A DNA stretch of 64,000 nucleotides, taken from contig NW_019775724.1 in the NCBI RefSeq assembly GCF_001039355.2, positions 504,061 through 568,060 of the forward strand, read 5' to 3'. Positions 1-11,737 of the stretch are shown here, piece by piece. Position 1 is the stretch's first letter; every line of letters starts with the position of its first letter. Under the pieces are notes generated by a model, which was given only the letters and a program-made list of their open reading frames with translations, did no database searches and was not told the origin of the DNA. Origin of the DNA: Lingula anatina (taxonomy: Eukaryota > Brachiopoda > Lingulata > Lingulida > Lingulidae). The position numbers and the translations under genes were made by a program.

Positions 1-267
1 CATCAAGAATGCCCAATATACAGACATGAAAGGCAAAGTAATGCAAAGAAACATATTAAGCGATACTTGCACGGGGATGCGTAATAAGAATATATAAATA
101 CATTTCTGCATACCATGCTGGTATAAATGTGTATATTATGTGAATCAACATTTTAGTTAAGCCATTTACGACACGCTTTATTTTGACCACACCTGCACCC
201 TTATTTATAATTTCAGAATGAGCATTGTTGCTGGGTTCAATTTGACCACCCTGTACATTGTACTTAC

Positions 268-3200
268 AAATTTACTGGACACCAGTCCAAATATGGGCAC
301 GAGCAATGTATAGCACGTGCCAACGGTGGCAAAAGCCACGCCTATCATGACGTAATTGCCTTCTAGGTTAGAATCCACCTACAAAGAAATATCTGATAGG
401 TAGTGAAAAGGGAAAGCATTTCAATGGCATTCTTAGTGACAGTAAGAAAAACTAATGTACGGAAAAGACTGTACACGGAGCCCCTTTTACAGTTGAATTT
501 AAGCTCCTCAAAAATGGATCTGAGAACTCAGACCACAGCATGTGTCTATTCTTATACAATATATAAATTGGCAGTTTAAATAAAGCCAATATTGGTCTAA
601 AACTAGTGTGTCTTGCTAGTTCTATAAGAGTTTCACATTTTCCTTTATTTGAACTAGTGTTAAGTGACACAGAGTACCCCATGATAGAGAGTCCGCCTCC
701 CATTTAATTGTACAGGTAAACCTGGCCCTAGATTTTGACCCAGATAGATGAGGCTAACCCTAATAATTATAACTAAATGGAGGGCGGACTTTCTGTGACA
801 CGGACCCTCAGTTTCGTTACACTAGTACTATTGATAAATCTCCGGTTTAAAAAAGGATCTTACGTCTCTCAGGTGCTGTGCTAGTGCAGGAAATAACGCC
901 CCAACTCCAACAGATGGTATTAATATTGCAGAGTATTCTATCCAGGCAAGAGGTTTTTTCAGCATTTCTAATATCTGACCATGTTGGGAAGAAGTGTCTA
1001 CAAATAACAAAAAGTCATTGCAAAATTCGACGCCGTCGCTTAAAGCGTGACATATTGTTCATTTAAAGCCATAGACATTGTCGAAGCATCAAGTCCCAGT
1101 CACACTAGAGAACAGATTTCTGAATAATTGTGATAACCGCTGTTTTGGTGGAAAAAGATGATTTATTTTATATCTGTTGGTTGTTTACAATACATTCATT
1201 GTGAAATATTGATCTCATAAAAACAGTTGCTATCCCTTTAATGCCTGCATATTTGAAGTACGTTCTAAATGTAACCCCTGCGAAAATATGTCTCATCTTA
1301 CACTCACTTATGGTTCTCAATCTGACCTAGAACATAATATTTTTCTCTTTTAATAAAAATGTTCTTAATCTGTTCTAGGACATTTTGAAGGACTTCCCAA
1401 AAACAAATATCGAAGTGTTACATTCATTACAGAACAACATTAGAAACTGTAAAAAAATACACAAAACGTTCTAGAATTGAAAACCGTGAGTGAACGTTAA
1501 ATGAGACACATTTTCGCAGGGGATTCCTAGCGTATTTCAAGTATTCAATAAAAATAAAAGAGACGTACCGACCCCGGCATCATCAGGAGGAAGTGAAAAC
1601 GCAGCCCATATTCCTAAAATAACTGACATAGGTCCAAAAACGTAAAACGGTAGCCCGAAACCGCCCAGTTGATAGAGACCGCCACTTGCCAAGGGACCCA
1701 AGACGAACCCAAGTCCTGCAAACATCTCCATTATCCCCTTTGAAAGAAAACACAAATAAAATTTGTTAACAAGTGCAGGATTATATGAAAATGGTGGTTC
1801 AATCTAAGAAAAAAGGAAAGTTAAAATGTTTGAGGTGTGTCACTGTGCATGCGAAATGAGTAAAACGCATGCGCATGGTATTATTACATTTCATGTCGTA
1901 TCAATTCTTAGACAAAGGCTTATGAAAATAAAATAAAACCCACTATACTGAAAACACTTTTTGTTGGCCTATAAATCACCTCACATATATATACAAACTA
2001 GCCAAAACCGTCTATGTAAACCCATTCTCATAACGAGATTCAACGTGTTGTTGCTGTGCTGTTCTAGAATCATAAACCTACTTACAAATGTCGCGGCAAA
2101 GCTACTCCTGAACTCCCTGGCAGCAATGGCGTAGTTGGCCACCATGGCCATGGCTGCTCCCACAGACTCCAGCACACGGACTGATATCCCCAGGCCAAGG
2201 AACACGTCCCCAGAGTGCACCGCTCCAAGAAAACTAAACCCAATGTACAGATAAATTAGGGTGATTTAAAATCTTGGGAATGGTTTTACCACCGGAATTT
2301 GCTTTTAGATACTCAAGTTACGTACACTTCAGCTTTTTAAAGTATTCATTAAAGTTTGATTTAATTTTTAAACCTTTAGATTTTATCAGTGGGTTCCGCT
2401 AAAGAAAACTGAAAAATGGATAACTCTAAGGTCTATCACACTTATTCTCTAAAATGCTACTTTCCAACGAGGGGACTAAACGAGGGGACTAAACGAACAC
2501 ATGCCCCCTCCTCTTTAGCTTCGGTGGTACCTCCTTCTCCCACAATACAAACTCCTCACCCCCACACCCTCACACCAAATAAAAAGATAGAAAGAAAGAA
2601 AAAAGAAAGAAAGACTTGCTTGGTTGGGTAACCAGTGTTCGCCCAACGTTGTTCAGCCAACTGCCGCCACCATGATGATGGACCAACGTAAAGTTGATCA
2701 CTGATGTACTCCGTTTAATACCTACCCAAAGGTTAAAGAACTGAGGCCAAGTACCATGAGGCCTATGGAGTAGCATCTCCGTGGACCTATCCGTGATAAC
2801 TGAAAGAAATAAGGGGTCATTCAAAATGAGTTATGTCATAATTGACTGAATGGGGACTCTCGCTGAATGCGATCAGCTAAAGTGACTGACACGCCTCCTC
2901 CTGTTTCCAATATCTGCTTCTCTGTGGTGTATTCAAAACCAGGGGGACATATAACTTTATTAATCGTACTGCATTCAGCACGCATTAGCTAAACGGTCCT
3001 TTTTGGATTGATCCAACACTGTCCTGCAGTAACATATTTGGATTACCGTTAGACATGCCATTCATAATATTCATAAAATTATTTGAGGTGTATATATGAC
3101 ACACATTTACTGTTACACAGAACTGAAGACAAGATTGCTTGGCAACGCTGCCTGACATACCTGAGAACCAATGAGGAGAGTGCAGCCAAGCATGGCGACG

Positions 3201-3848
3201 TCATAGCAACCGAAAATAGCTCCTACAGAAGTGAGAGACAGGCCTTTTTCTACTGCCTAGAAAAAAACAGTAACCCAGTTTAAGTTAAATATAACGTAAA
3301 CGTGAACCGTTGTAACGAAACTGAGGGTCCATGTAACAGAAAGTCCGCCCTCCATTTAGTTATAATGGTTAGGGTTAGCCTGACCTACATGTAAGTGGGT
3401 CAAATTCTAGGGGGAGGCTTAGTTACCTGTACAGATGAATGAAAAGGGACTCTCTATCATGTGGGACACGACAGTAGATAATTTTGGAATATCGATGAGA
3501 CAGAGAGAGGAAGAGGGAGAAAGATGGGGTATCCTTGGGGATGGGGTAACGAAGCGAGGCTAAAGTGTCTAGCCTTATACCATCTAAACCCTTTCTCTTC
3601 GCAATATGGGGAATCCGCCATGGACAGCAATACAGTGTACCTACTCTGTAACCTTTCAAACAAACAGAAAAATAACTTACCCCGTCTCTCAAAAGTGGTT
3701 GCACTATAGAATAACAGCTATACATCATTAAGCCAGTAAGACAGCCGTTCGCCAGCGTGACTTTCTGTCGAGCACTCCATTTTTTACTGTCTCCGGCCTC
3801 GTCCTCACTTTCGGATGGTACGTGTATGTCCTCACTTGTGGATGCCAT
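268..3848 (-). CDS. SLC18B1-like: SLC18B1-like MFS transporter, partial at 3' end
   Basis: Seven exons were read on the minus strand: 3848-3681, 3256-3161, 2799-2726, 2233-2086, 1737-1569, 997-864 and 378-268. All have AG/GT borders and matching phases. The first ATG of the acidic, Ser-rich N-terminus is at 3848; the upstream TTG is not a credible start. The order of segments matches the vesicular-amine/polyamine MFS family: TM1 (NGCLTGLMMYSCYSIVQP), then a short AVEKGLS link and TM2 (AIFGCYDVAMLGCTLLIG), the basic loop SRIGPRR, the TM4 stretch VRVLESVGAAMAMVANYAIA, the TM5 motif GLGFVLGPLASGGLYQLGG, and a C-terminal half beginning VGVGALFPALAQHL. SLC18B1 proteins are proton-coupled vesicular polyamine carriers; that substrate is family knowledge, not seen here. 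The last helices and stop lie beyond base 1. Introns carry several small transposons. The fold is secure; orthology to SLC18B1 rather than a close paralogue is likely but untested. Confidence 0.88.
672..821 (+). repeat. MITE-like element, 150-bp family, copy 1
   Basis: The ends are inverted: AGAGAGTCCGCCTCCCATTT near 686 and the complement of AAATGGAGGGCGGACTTTCT near 774-794. A second copy lies at 3311-3468 in the opposite orientation and shares the outer end GGACCCTCAGTTTCGTTAC. Both are in introns of the transporter gene. The element has no coding capacity. Confidence 0.7.
1115..1243 (+). repeat. Partial TTAA-family MITE
   Basis: This stretch aligns with 26740-26864: both contain GCTGTTTTGGTGG, TTGTTTACAAT and TATTGTGAAAT-like blocks. 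It ends in AGTTGCTATCCCTTTAA, the family's terminal sequence. The other terminus is not recognisable. Confidence 0.5.
1275..1523. repeat. Foldback (palindromic) MITE
   Basis: The left arm begins CCCCTGCGAAAATATGTCTC. The right arm, read in reverse, begins CCCCTGCGAAAATGTGTCTC and pairs over roughly 55 bases around a non-paired centre. It is intronic. I saw no clear target duplication, so the transposon class is unknown. Confidence 0.7.
3311..3468 (-). repeat. MITE-like element, 150-bp family, copy 2
   Basis: The reverse complement aligns over its whole length with 672-821, including both terminal inverted arms and the outer GGACCCTCAGTTTCGTTAC end. It lies in the first intron of the transporter gene. 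Confidence 0.7.
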
Positions 3849-4474
3849 TTCCAAAAGTTTTGAAGTATATATTTTTATACATAAAACATGCCCTGGTCTC
3901 TATTTAACCGCACTAGGTGATCGCAGTTCACTATCCCCCTACTTTTAGAACTTCCCTCCTTATATAAAGATCAAAGCATACCCTGTATATGCATACCCTG
4001 TATATGTGTAGTATATGTATGCTATACCAATTACATGCTATAAATAACTAAGTCAACCACCGTCAGTTGGCGGAATTTGACCGTTTCACGGCTGCAGTAT
4101 ATTCGAATCGACATTTAGTCCAGGACACAAGCTTCATTCATAAAACCGCAACGATTATACAGCTTGTGAAATATGCATGTCATCCACCTACAGGGTTCAA
4201 CGTGAGAAAGACTGGGTACACGCTGTGTCTCCGTTGAAAGGTGCACGCTTCTGTTAAACATGCCACATTATCCTCGCCAGGGTGTTTTGAGTACAGGCGG
4301 CTGAATGTAACCAGGCAGGCGTGGCGGAACTTGGGAGAACGTGGATATATATAGATGTATGTTAACAATACCAAGATAGCCCTTTCCCCGCTGCAGTAGT
4401 TAAGCCGATCGCTATCGCACGGTTGATAGCTGTTCGCCCGGCGAAAGTCACTTTGTCCCGAAGTCGACAACATA
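3849..4474. other. Upstream region of the transporter gene
   Basis: No gene was seen. It should contain the promoter and 5' UTR of the minus-strand transporter. A short ATAC/TATATG-rich stretch lies at 3977-4030. No initiation element can be called with confidence. Confidence 0.4.
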
Positions 4475-4675
4475 GACCCCATTCCCAGAGATTAGATCGA
4501 CCTAACTCCCTGGGGGGTTCAAGCTAAATAGCTGTCAACCGAGCGGGCACGAAAGTTAATTACCCCCTTACAGCTTGTAGTAGGCGGGACGGACATTTAA
4601 GCCGGATTATCTGACATTAATCTAGTGAGACTCCCCACGGGGATAGATCGATCTAAAATCTATGGGAATGCGCCC
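4475..4675 (+). repeat. TA-type foldback MITE, copy A
   Basis: It starts GACCCCATTCCCAGAG followed by TAGATCGACC, and ends in an inverted version (GATCGATCTAAAATCTATGG, then GAATGCGCCC). The internal block around TTAATTACCCCCTTACAGC is shared with the copies at 14028 and 29298. It is non-coding. Confidence 0.75.
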
Positions 4676-5244
4676 AAAAACTACGGTGTTCTGAATGAAA
4701 AACACAAAGGCCTTCCTTCTGTAAGCACTTGGCATTTTCTCCCGTTTGTTTATAGTAATTACTTACCCTCAATCATTGAAACGAAGAAAGTAGCCCTAAC
4801 CGTGATTCATATTTTCTGAATAAGATGTCACCTAGCTGGGACAAAGTCTGATAACTCAGAAACGATTTGTTTTTGTCCTCGGAGTTTCCTTCCTAATGTA
4901 TAGTTTTCTTATCTTCAATAATAACATTATAAAGGCGATTATGTGATGACACATGAAATTTCGAGAAAGTCAGGTGCACCTCGCGTTTGGTATTTTTCAT
5001 ATTCGCTCTGTGATATTTGAAATCATTTACCATGTGCTGTAAAAAATTGAAGGATATTTTGAATTTTTTATATTGTACTGATTATCATTATAACAACAAT
5101 AATTAGTTTATTGGTTTTTTCACTTAATTTCACTATTAATGAAACGTTGTATTCAAACTTTTACGCAAATTAAATATGTTTATGTAATTAACATCGCCTT
5201 AGGTTTTCTTCAATAAAAAAACTCGATTTTTTTTAATTTTCCAG

Positions 5245-5286
5245 AACCCCTCCCCCCCCCCCCTTTGCTGGCTACGGGCCTGGTAC
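5245..5286 (-). repeat. Fragment of a CAGGCCCGTAGCCAG-ended element
   Basis: The reverse complement reads CCAGGCCCGTAGCCAGC and then a long G run. This resembles the end of small hAT-like elements common in marine invertebrate genomes (from memory). No partner end was found nearby. Confidence 0.35.
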
Positions 5287-5339
5287 CGCGCCATTATTCA
5301 GAATTCAGCTTGCTAGAAACAGGTTTAATCTGCATAAGT

Positions 5340-6621
5340 GCCCAAAGTTTATGTGTCAGTAACCCCTTGGTTAAATGAATATTCCGTTCTTGGCAAGGCT
5401 TTTTCCAGCCAACCGCTGGTCCAGTTTTGTTGTAGGACATGTAGGCAGTTGATTGGCAAATAATGGTCTAACGAAATATTGTCTATGTGGTTCAAATGTG
5501 GCGATTTTGATGACCAGGGTAGCTGCTCATTCCCTTGGTTCTGTAAGTTATCTGCTATTAAAAGTGCTCTGTGTGAACCTGCAACCTCATCGTGCAACCT
5601 AGAATTGTTGCTAAGGTGCTCCCTATCAAATGATAGTCAAGTGGTTCCGAGATTATTCCTGTATTTGATCTGGTTCAGGTTTTCGTCGATGACTACCATT
5701 GGTGTTTTGGCACCAATGTGGAATCTACTCCAAATACTGACGCTGTCAATCACCCTTGTCACTTTAGACCTAGCATATGCTTCGTCGTAGGCCTCTTCTG
5801 GATATCTGTAAACTCTGTTTTGACTAATTGGGCGGTACAGGTGAAATCTGACCTCAATAAAGAAAGCCACGCAGTTTCAGTGTTCTACCCAGAATCGTTC
5901 ATGGCCCCCAATTCATTAGAGAAACAGACGACGATGTTTTGCTGTATACAGTGGGTACCTCGCAGGTCATTTGGAGTTTTGACTTGCGAAAACCAGTTTG
6001 GTGTTCGCTAAGGGCTTTGAAAAACGCATTTTAGTGCCAATTTACCCCTCGTTCTGAACGGACTAAGTGTTTTTTGTTTAGTTGCAGCAGCGTATCCCGA
6101 AAGACAGTGGGTCCTGTACCCTGTAGGTAAAATTTTGATACATTGGGGGTGACCTCTGTGTAGGTACATCAGTCTGGGCATTACTCTATAAAACTGTGGG
6201 GACCGTTCCGTTTGGCGCTATGATCTGTCTGGTTATGTCTGTCTTTCTGCCTTAGATTGACAAATTTGTAATGCACTACTTGACTCATCTTACACACTGC
6301 AAAACTGACCGCCTGCATGCAAAATTTCAAATTCCTCTATGCAGTAGTTGCCGAAATATGGAAACTTTTTTGACAGAACCAAGCTTTGCCTAAGCCAAGC
6401 TTTGATCAGCCCAAAGGAACACTACCCAATTAAATCACTGCAAATTACATAATGTAGCAGCGCAACAGGCATGAAAGTCAGTTAATTGGTAGTGACACAC
6501 CTGACTGCACACTTTTACATTCACAAATCTTATATGAGATCGGAGTTTTTTGAAAAAAGAACGTATTTTTACCTAGGTATACCTTCGAAACTGAAATATT
6601 CCATATTAAATGTCAAGTCTG
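5340..6621 (-). pseudogene. Tc1/mariner transposon remnant, copy 1 (3' end lost)
   Basis: Minus-strand frames contain decayed Tc1-type transposase pieces: a VSIWSRFHIGAKTPMVVID block (5870-5637), which corresponds to the usual S-x-M-V-W-G...TPLVVIDGNL, and EQLPWSSKSPHLNHID (5597-5349), which corresponds to LPWPAQSPDLNPIEHLW of the DDE domain. The piece after it is lost. The right end at 6621 carries the same terminal repeat as the intact copy at 11738-13339 and is followed by TA. The left terminal repeat is missing, so the copy is truncated. Stops and frame changes interrupt the coding region throughout; no active transposase is possible. Confidence 0.8.
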
Positions 6622-7894
6622 TATGTTTTTTAAACATAGATTGGATAACTAATACTGGTGTGCCTTTATTACGGATGTGATTAATCTTTTTTTTAGTTTA
6701 AAATGCCTGTGACTTGGGATTTCAATCTAGCCTTGGCTGACCTTAAAAATGTGTGCTTGGATTACAATCTTGCCTTTGACACATACATATTTAGCCGACT
6801 GGATGAATTTAAGCATCGTTTTCTTCTGCTGCAAAGGGTTTTAATATAGAAGTTGTAGAAACTTTGGCTTCTTCAGTGTATTTCTTTCTACTCCAGTCTA
6901 TAAGTTTTTAACACGAAAATTTTGGGGCAAGGGATATGAGAGAAAAAATGGAAGGAATTTGGGGGAAAACTGCTTGAAGCTAGAAGTAGCAGAAGTTATG
7001 ATTCCTATCAGATCGCAGCAAATTTGTCATGAATTCATATCTAACCTCTTTGACCATACATTTTGAGATTTGGGTTGTCAGTTTCTATTTTGTTGTATAG
7101 GAGAGTAACAGGGTGTCATTGTTTGTCAAGGTGTCCTTGTTACAATCTACATTTTGTCACAATAATTTCGCTTTCTTAAAAGTTGATATCTACCATGAGA
7201 AAATCTGTCTTGAAGTTTCCTGTATCTCTCGTTAAGACCAGATTTCACATTCAATCCTGTGGACTCCCCTTAAGGTGCTTATCAGATGCAGGATTATATG
7301 AAGCTACACTTTAATTATCATGGTTCGAAATATTCCCACGCTCGTTCAACACCTATTAATGGCTGCGTTCAGTATAGGGGATTAGAGAGCAGTCCAACGG
7401 TAAATCTACGGTACTCGACTTTACCCTACCACTTTGGGCAGAAGCACAATGCATCCATAAACGAATAGGCCCACCATAAGTCCTCTATTTAAAGAAAAAA
7501 ACGAACTTGATTGAGGCAATGGCAGTCAAAACATACGCGCTCAGTTTATTAGTTGTAATCACGTTCTTCGTGTTCATTAGTCAAATGGTTTTCAGTAGCT
7601 TCAACTCCCTGCCAACTTATTAATTCTGTCAAACGTGACACTTCACGAGGTTGGTTTTAGAGCGCACGAAGATAGTGTGGCAAAATCGGTTGTTAGTGAA
7701 ACCTGGCGGATTTCCTTCTCAGCAACTCCAATAGAATGGTTAAGCTGAAGCGTAAGACGTCAAGCGCCAGGCATCTACTAGGTATAAATGCGTGTTTGAC
7801 TTTGTAAGACATGCATTGAGAAAGTTTCAGCTTGTGAACGACTTTACGGCGCTTTCCTGGTCTGCTTTGCAATCTTGCTGAAGGTGCGTTAGCC
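6622..7894. other. Intergenic region upstream of the GPCR
   Basis: No convincing gene, repeat family or RNA was seen. The bases just before 7895 must include the GPCR 5' UTR and promoter, but no TATA box stands out. Confidence 0.4.
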
Positions 7895-9022
7895 ATGAAT
7901 GCGACTGAGATGTCGGTCAATGGAAGCTCATTTTTTGAAAAAGACAAAAAGGAAGAGGACAATCCTGATTTGGCCTTCGTCAATCTGTTGTATTTCGCTG
8001 TTGGTGGCATTGGTGTTTCGCTCGTTTGTCTGGTTGGCTTAACTCTGAATTTTCTTTCAGTGGCTGTACTTTCACGTTTCAAGAAATGGACCCCGACTGC
8101 ATTCCTGTTGATATGCTTGGCAGTGGCCGATAACGTTCATATTTTATCAGTGCTCTTTAACTTCAGCCTCCCGTCTATGTATCCGTATACTGGGTGGTTC
8201 AAAAACTACTTCTTTACACTGATGAAGCACTCCCGACTTCTGTTGGGGTTGAAATATTCACTCTTCCTGATCCCACCCTGGCTAGTAGTGCTCGTAACGT
8301 TCGATCGTTATCTGCACCTTTGCTCAGACAACGCCCTTAGAAGTGGACCAACGGCAAGCATCAAGGTTTGGGCGTTAAGAGTCGGCGGCGTCGTGGTTTT
8401 TGCCTTTCTCACAGACGTTCCACGGTATTTCTTTGGGTCACTGCCTGAGCGTCCTTGTCCCTTGAACACAACGTCTCCAGTTTTTTGCCTCGGCGCCCCA
8501 TTACCGGTTTCAGAATACCACAAAGTGTATACTGTTTTTTCTTACATTTTGGTGCACTTCCTGGTTCCTTTCATTATCGTTTTGGTTTTGAATGTGAAGA
8601 TGGCTCATACCATGAGGGTTCTTGCCAAGAATCCGACCATGATTGCCATGCACAAGTTAGGCGTTCATCGTACTTTGATAAAAATGACTTTGGTCATCGC
8701 CTTTACCACTTTGGCCGCCTCCTTAACAGTCTCTCTGTCATGTCTCTTGGGGCTCTTTGGGAACCAGCGCATTGGCGAAATGCGAGGCATGGTGTATGTA
8801 TACCCTGTAATGGTTTTGATGTGTACACTTAGCTCGTGCATAAATTTCTTCATTTACGGCCTTTTCGGGAAACAATTCAGAAGCACTTTGAGGTCAATTT
8901 GCTGCGACCGAAAACCAAAAAAAGTGGAACAACTTGCTCGGCCTGTGGCGGGACGCAGCAGAAATGAACAGCCTGATAAGGCAAAGCCAGGCGTGCCAGC
9001 TATCAGCACCATACCCCTGTAG
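7895..9022 (+). CDS. Class A GPCR, intronless, peptide-receptor-like
   Basis: One uninterrupted 375-residue frame encodes a seven-helix receptor. N-glycosylation sequons are at N2 and N9. TM1 (about 32-58) has the conserved Asn in GLTLNFLSV (N52). TM2 has LAVAD (D79). TM3 ends in DRY (137-139). ECL2 carries Cys188 and Cys198. TM7 has INFFIY (316-321) in place of NPxxY, followed by helix 8 and a Cys pair (CC at 336-337). Two canonical features are missing: the TM3 cysteine that normally bonds to ECL2 (Ser at about 113) and the CWxP motif of TM6 (the helix reads TLVIAFTTLAASLTV). The layout resembles the large FMRFamide/myosuppressin-receptor-like expansions of invertebrates, so a neuropeptide ligand is a reasonable guess but unproven. 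The single exon suggests retroposition or local lineage expansion. Confidence 0.9.
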   Translation: MNATEMSVNGSSFFEKDKKEEDNPDLAFVNLLYFAVGGIGVSLVCLVGLTLNFLSVAVLSRFKKWTPTAFLLICLAVADNVHILSVLFNFSLPSMYPYTGWFKNYFFTLMKHSRLLLGLKYSLFLIPPWLVVLVTFDRYLHLCSDNALRSGPTASIKVWALRVGGVVVFAFLTDVPRYFFGSLPERPCPLNTTSPVFCLGAPLPVSEYHKVYTVFSYILVHFLVPFIIVLVLNVKMAHTMRVLAKNPTMIAMHKLGVHRTLIKMTLVIAFTTLAASLTVSLSCLLGLFGNQRIGEMRGMVYVYPVMVLMCTLSSCINFFIYGLFGKQFRSTLRSICCDRKPKKVEQLARPVAGRSRNEQPDKAKPGVPAISTIPL

Positions 9023-10888
9023 GTTCTGCTTGAGCAGGAAAAAACATTCTTCTATAACAAGGTAAATGTTTAATATAGAATACGTTTGATTGCCTTTGAC
9101 ACTTTTCCTCTCATTATTATTAATATGATTATTATTACATAGGCTGCAGAACCAACTGTAACAAATGGTATAATTGGAACAGTTTTGTACAGTTCTAATA
9201 ATGCTTTGGGAATAGAACTGTATGGTTTAGGTCTTTGATACACGTATATAGGTACAAGCCTACTTAGAGTAAGCTTGGCGACATAACATTTTTTCGTCTT
9301 TGGTAAAATGTACATGCTCCTCCGGTAGTGCTTCTTTCCAATATTTAGAGTATTCATGCATACTTGTACTTCTTCTTTACAAAATGTCGTTTTTTTTACA
9401 AAAATCAGCATGATCGAATTTTTTACGATTTAGTTTTTCTTCGCGTAATATGGTTACGTTCGCCGCTTAACGGCCAGATCGTTATTTTGTTTTACTTCAA
9501 ATATTCGGAGCATATTATATTTTATAAAAATGAAAGCTTACTTTAGCGTCAGTATGATCGTACTATTTCTAGGTTTTTGAAATTTTCCGTTTTTTGCACG
9601 AAATATGGCGGCGTTCGCCTCATTAGTGATAACCGTATTTTTTATTTCAATTTTGGGATTTTTATGCCTCAAAATCAAATCAGAATTATTTTTAATTTTC
9701 ATAGGGTATCGGAAGTTATTTCGTGCAATAATGTTGCGTGTCCCTATATCGGTGCCTCTATTTAACAATGCATATCTCAATTACCAGGATCAGTTGTCAT
9801 GCCAAAGCAAGATAATCTCTTCCTTAATTGCTATACGCAGTCCTGAACCCCCCCCCCCCCCTTCGATTTCTGACAAAAATCACAATAATACTCCCCTGTT
9901 GAAGTTAGAATTTTGACTAGTTGAATCAAAGTCACCGTTCGCTCTCTAAACCACCAACATTTTCGGGGGCCCTTCATATATATATATATATTGTAAGTGC
10001 CTGAATATTTTCTGATACTTCACACTTTAAACAAATGTTAGCGCTATTCATCTTTTGATACGTCATATGTTCGCGGAGTAAATTTACTTTTTTGTTTACA
10101 TTTTATACATCCATTGAACATTCGGGTCTTGCGGGTGGTGGAATGATTGAAGAGATGCCAACAACTGATGTTCCTCACTACAATTCACTGTTTAAGATTC
10201 ATGGCAGAATTAACAAAACTGCTACACCAATTGATATTGATATAATAGTTTATTCTTCCAGGTTATTGAATTGGTTTGTCTACTCTTTCATGATTAATAT
10301 CCGTTGTAACGAGATTTTTCTTTTTAATTTTTTTATTACAGGTTACGAAAGTTAAACGACACTTGCATTAATTTCGGTCAATACTGATTATTATTACAGT
10401 TTATTTTAGGAAAAGGTTCGTGAACTTACTGTCTAAATCATTTTAGACGGTGCATCATAATGTTGTGCATAGGAATACCCGTTCTATTTCGCCCACAACC
10501 CCCTTGCAATACCAAACATCGTCGACAGTGCACATGCACCTTGAAGTTGACAAGCAGATATTAGGATTATGATTAATATACCAATTCAACGTCCCCCTTG
10601 AAATTACATTTGTCAAGTTGCGAAGAACAAATTTTGCTAATTGTTTGCCTAAATGAAAGTCCTTATCCCTGACATTCAAAGATCATCTTTTTGAAAATAA
10701 TCTTGTCAGTTGGTAATGCGGTTATATTGGCAATCAAAGGGCGAGTAGTACAAATGATTAATGGTACATGTGAATTTTATTCGATATGACTTGAGTGATT
10801 TTGTGGTTAAAATGTGACGGCCGTAGTTATGGATGTGACTAGATGTGTTGTTGAGGTGGAAAGTGATGTGCATGTCGTCATTAAATAT

Positions 10889-10955
10889 TATCTGGGACGC
10901 CAGATAAATACTATTATCTGGGACGCCAGATATATACTATATGGAACGCCAGATT
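10889..10955. repeat. Three short hairpin repeats
   Basis: TATCTGGGACGCCAGATA and two variants occur in direct succession, spaced by ATACTAT. Each unit is itself an inverted repeat (TATCTGG / CCAGATA with a 4-base loop). The third unit has a base change in the left arm. Confidence 0.7.
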
Positions 10956-10979
10956 GGGTCAATATTATTATTATTATTT

Positions 10980-11037
10980 ATTAGTAGTAGTAGGAGTAGT
11001 AGTAGTTGTTGTTGTTGTTGTTGTTGTTTTTGTTGTC
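10980..11037 (+). repeat. Triplet microsatellite (TAG)n / (TTG)n
   Basis: A run of imperfect TAG units passes into TTG units. It is a simple-sequence repeat without a gene. Confidence 0.8.
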
Positions 11038-11737
11038 GTAGTAGTGGTATTGTTATTAAATCTACTATTATGCTATTGGCACAGTTATATAAAAATATAT
11101 TATTGTTATCATAATCTGCTGCAATGAATAATACCATGGAAAATTAAGACTTTGCATGATAAACAAAAATGTATTGAATTTTGCAGATTAAAGTTAAGAT
11201 ATACCTAATTAAGTTTTTACTTGTCAAGTATTTCTGCGTCATTCGCATTCGAGATATTTGTAGACGTTGGCCCTTGAACATTCACGAATATACAGGGAAC
11301 TGTGAACAGTTATTCATGTGTGCGTAAACATACGCGAATAAGACATTTATTGATTTTTACAATGGCGAGCCAATCACAATTGTTTTTCTTCACTGTACAG
11401 AAGGATTTCACTGACATTATATGGATCTCTCGTGCTTTAATTCAAAATGGAGGGTACAGTGAACTATACCATATGAAAAAACTATCCATTTGTGTGGAAA
11501 TGAACGTTAAATTTATTACGTTGAGACTTTGAGCCATAAGATATTTTATGTGGTAATAATGACACTTTAAATATTGTATAATGCATATTAAATACGTGAC
11601 GTATTTATGTATAAATATTTCTATATTCAGATAATTAACCTTATGATTATTGGTTGCCGATATTTAATCAGACAGTTATTGGTATATTAACGGTTTGTTT
11701 TATCTATTGTAACGATGATGACATGAAACTGATGATA

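Larger units (their letters stand above)
9023..11737. other. Intergenic, low-complexity and simple repeats
   Basis: No gene was seen. The stretch includes a C run near 9848-9860, a short TA run near 9978-9991, three TATCTGG/CCAGATA hairpin units at 10889-10955 and mixed TAG/TTG triplet repeats at about 10980-11035. Short frames here look like chance. Confidence 0.5.

Noticed and set aside
9538-9916. Overlapping frames on both strands near 9.6-9.9 kb
   Set aside because: AT-rich chance frames; one runs into a poly-C tract coding Pro.
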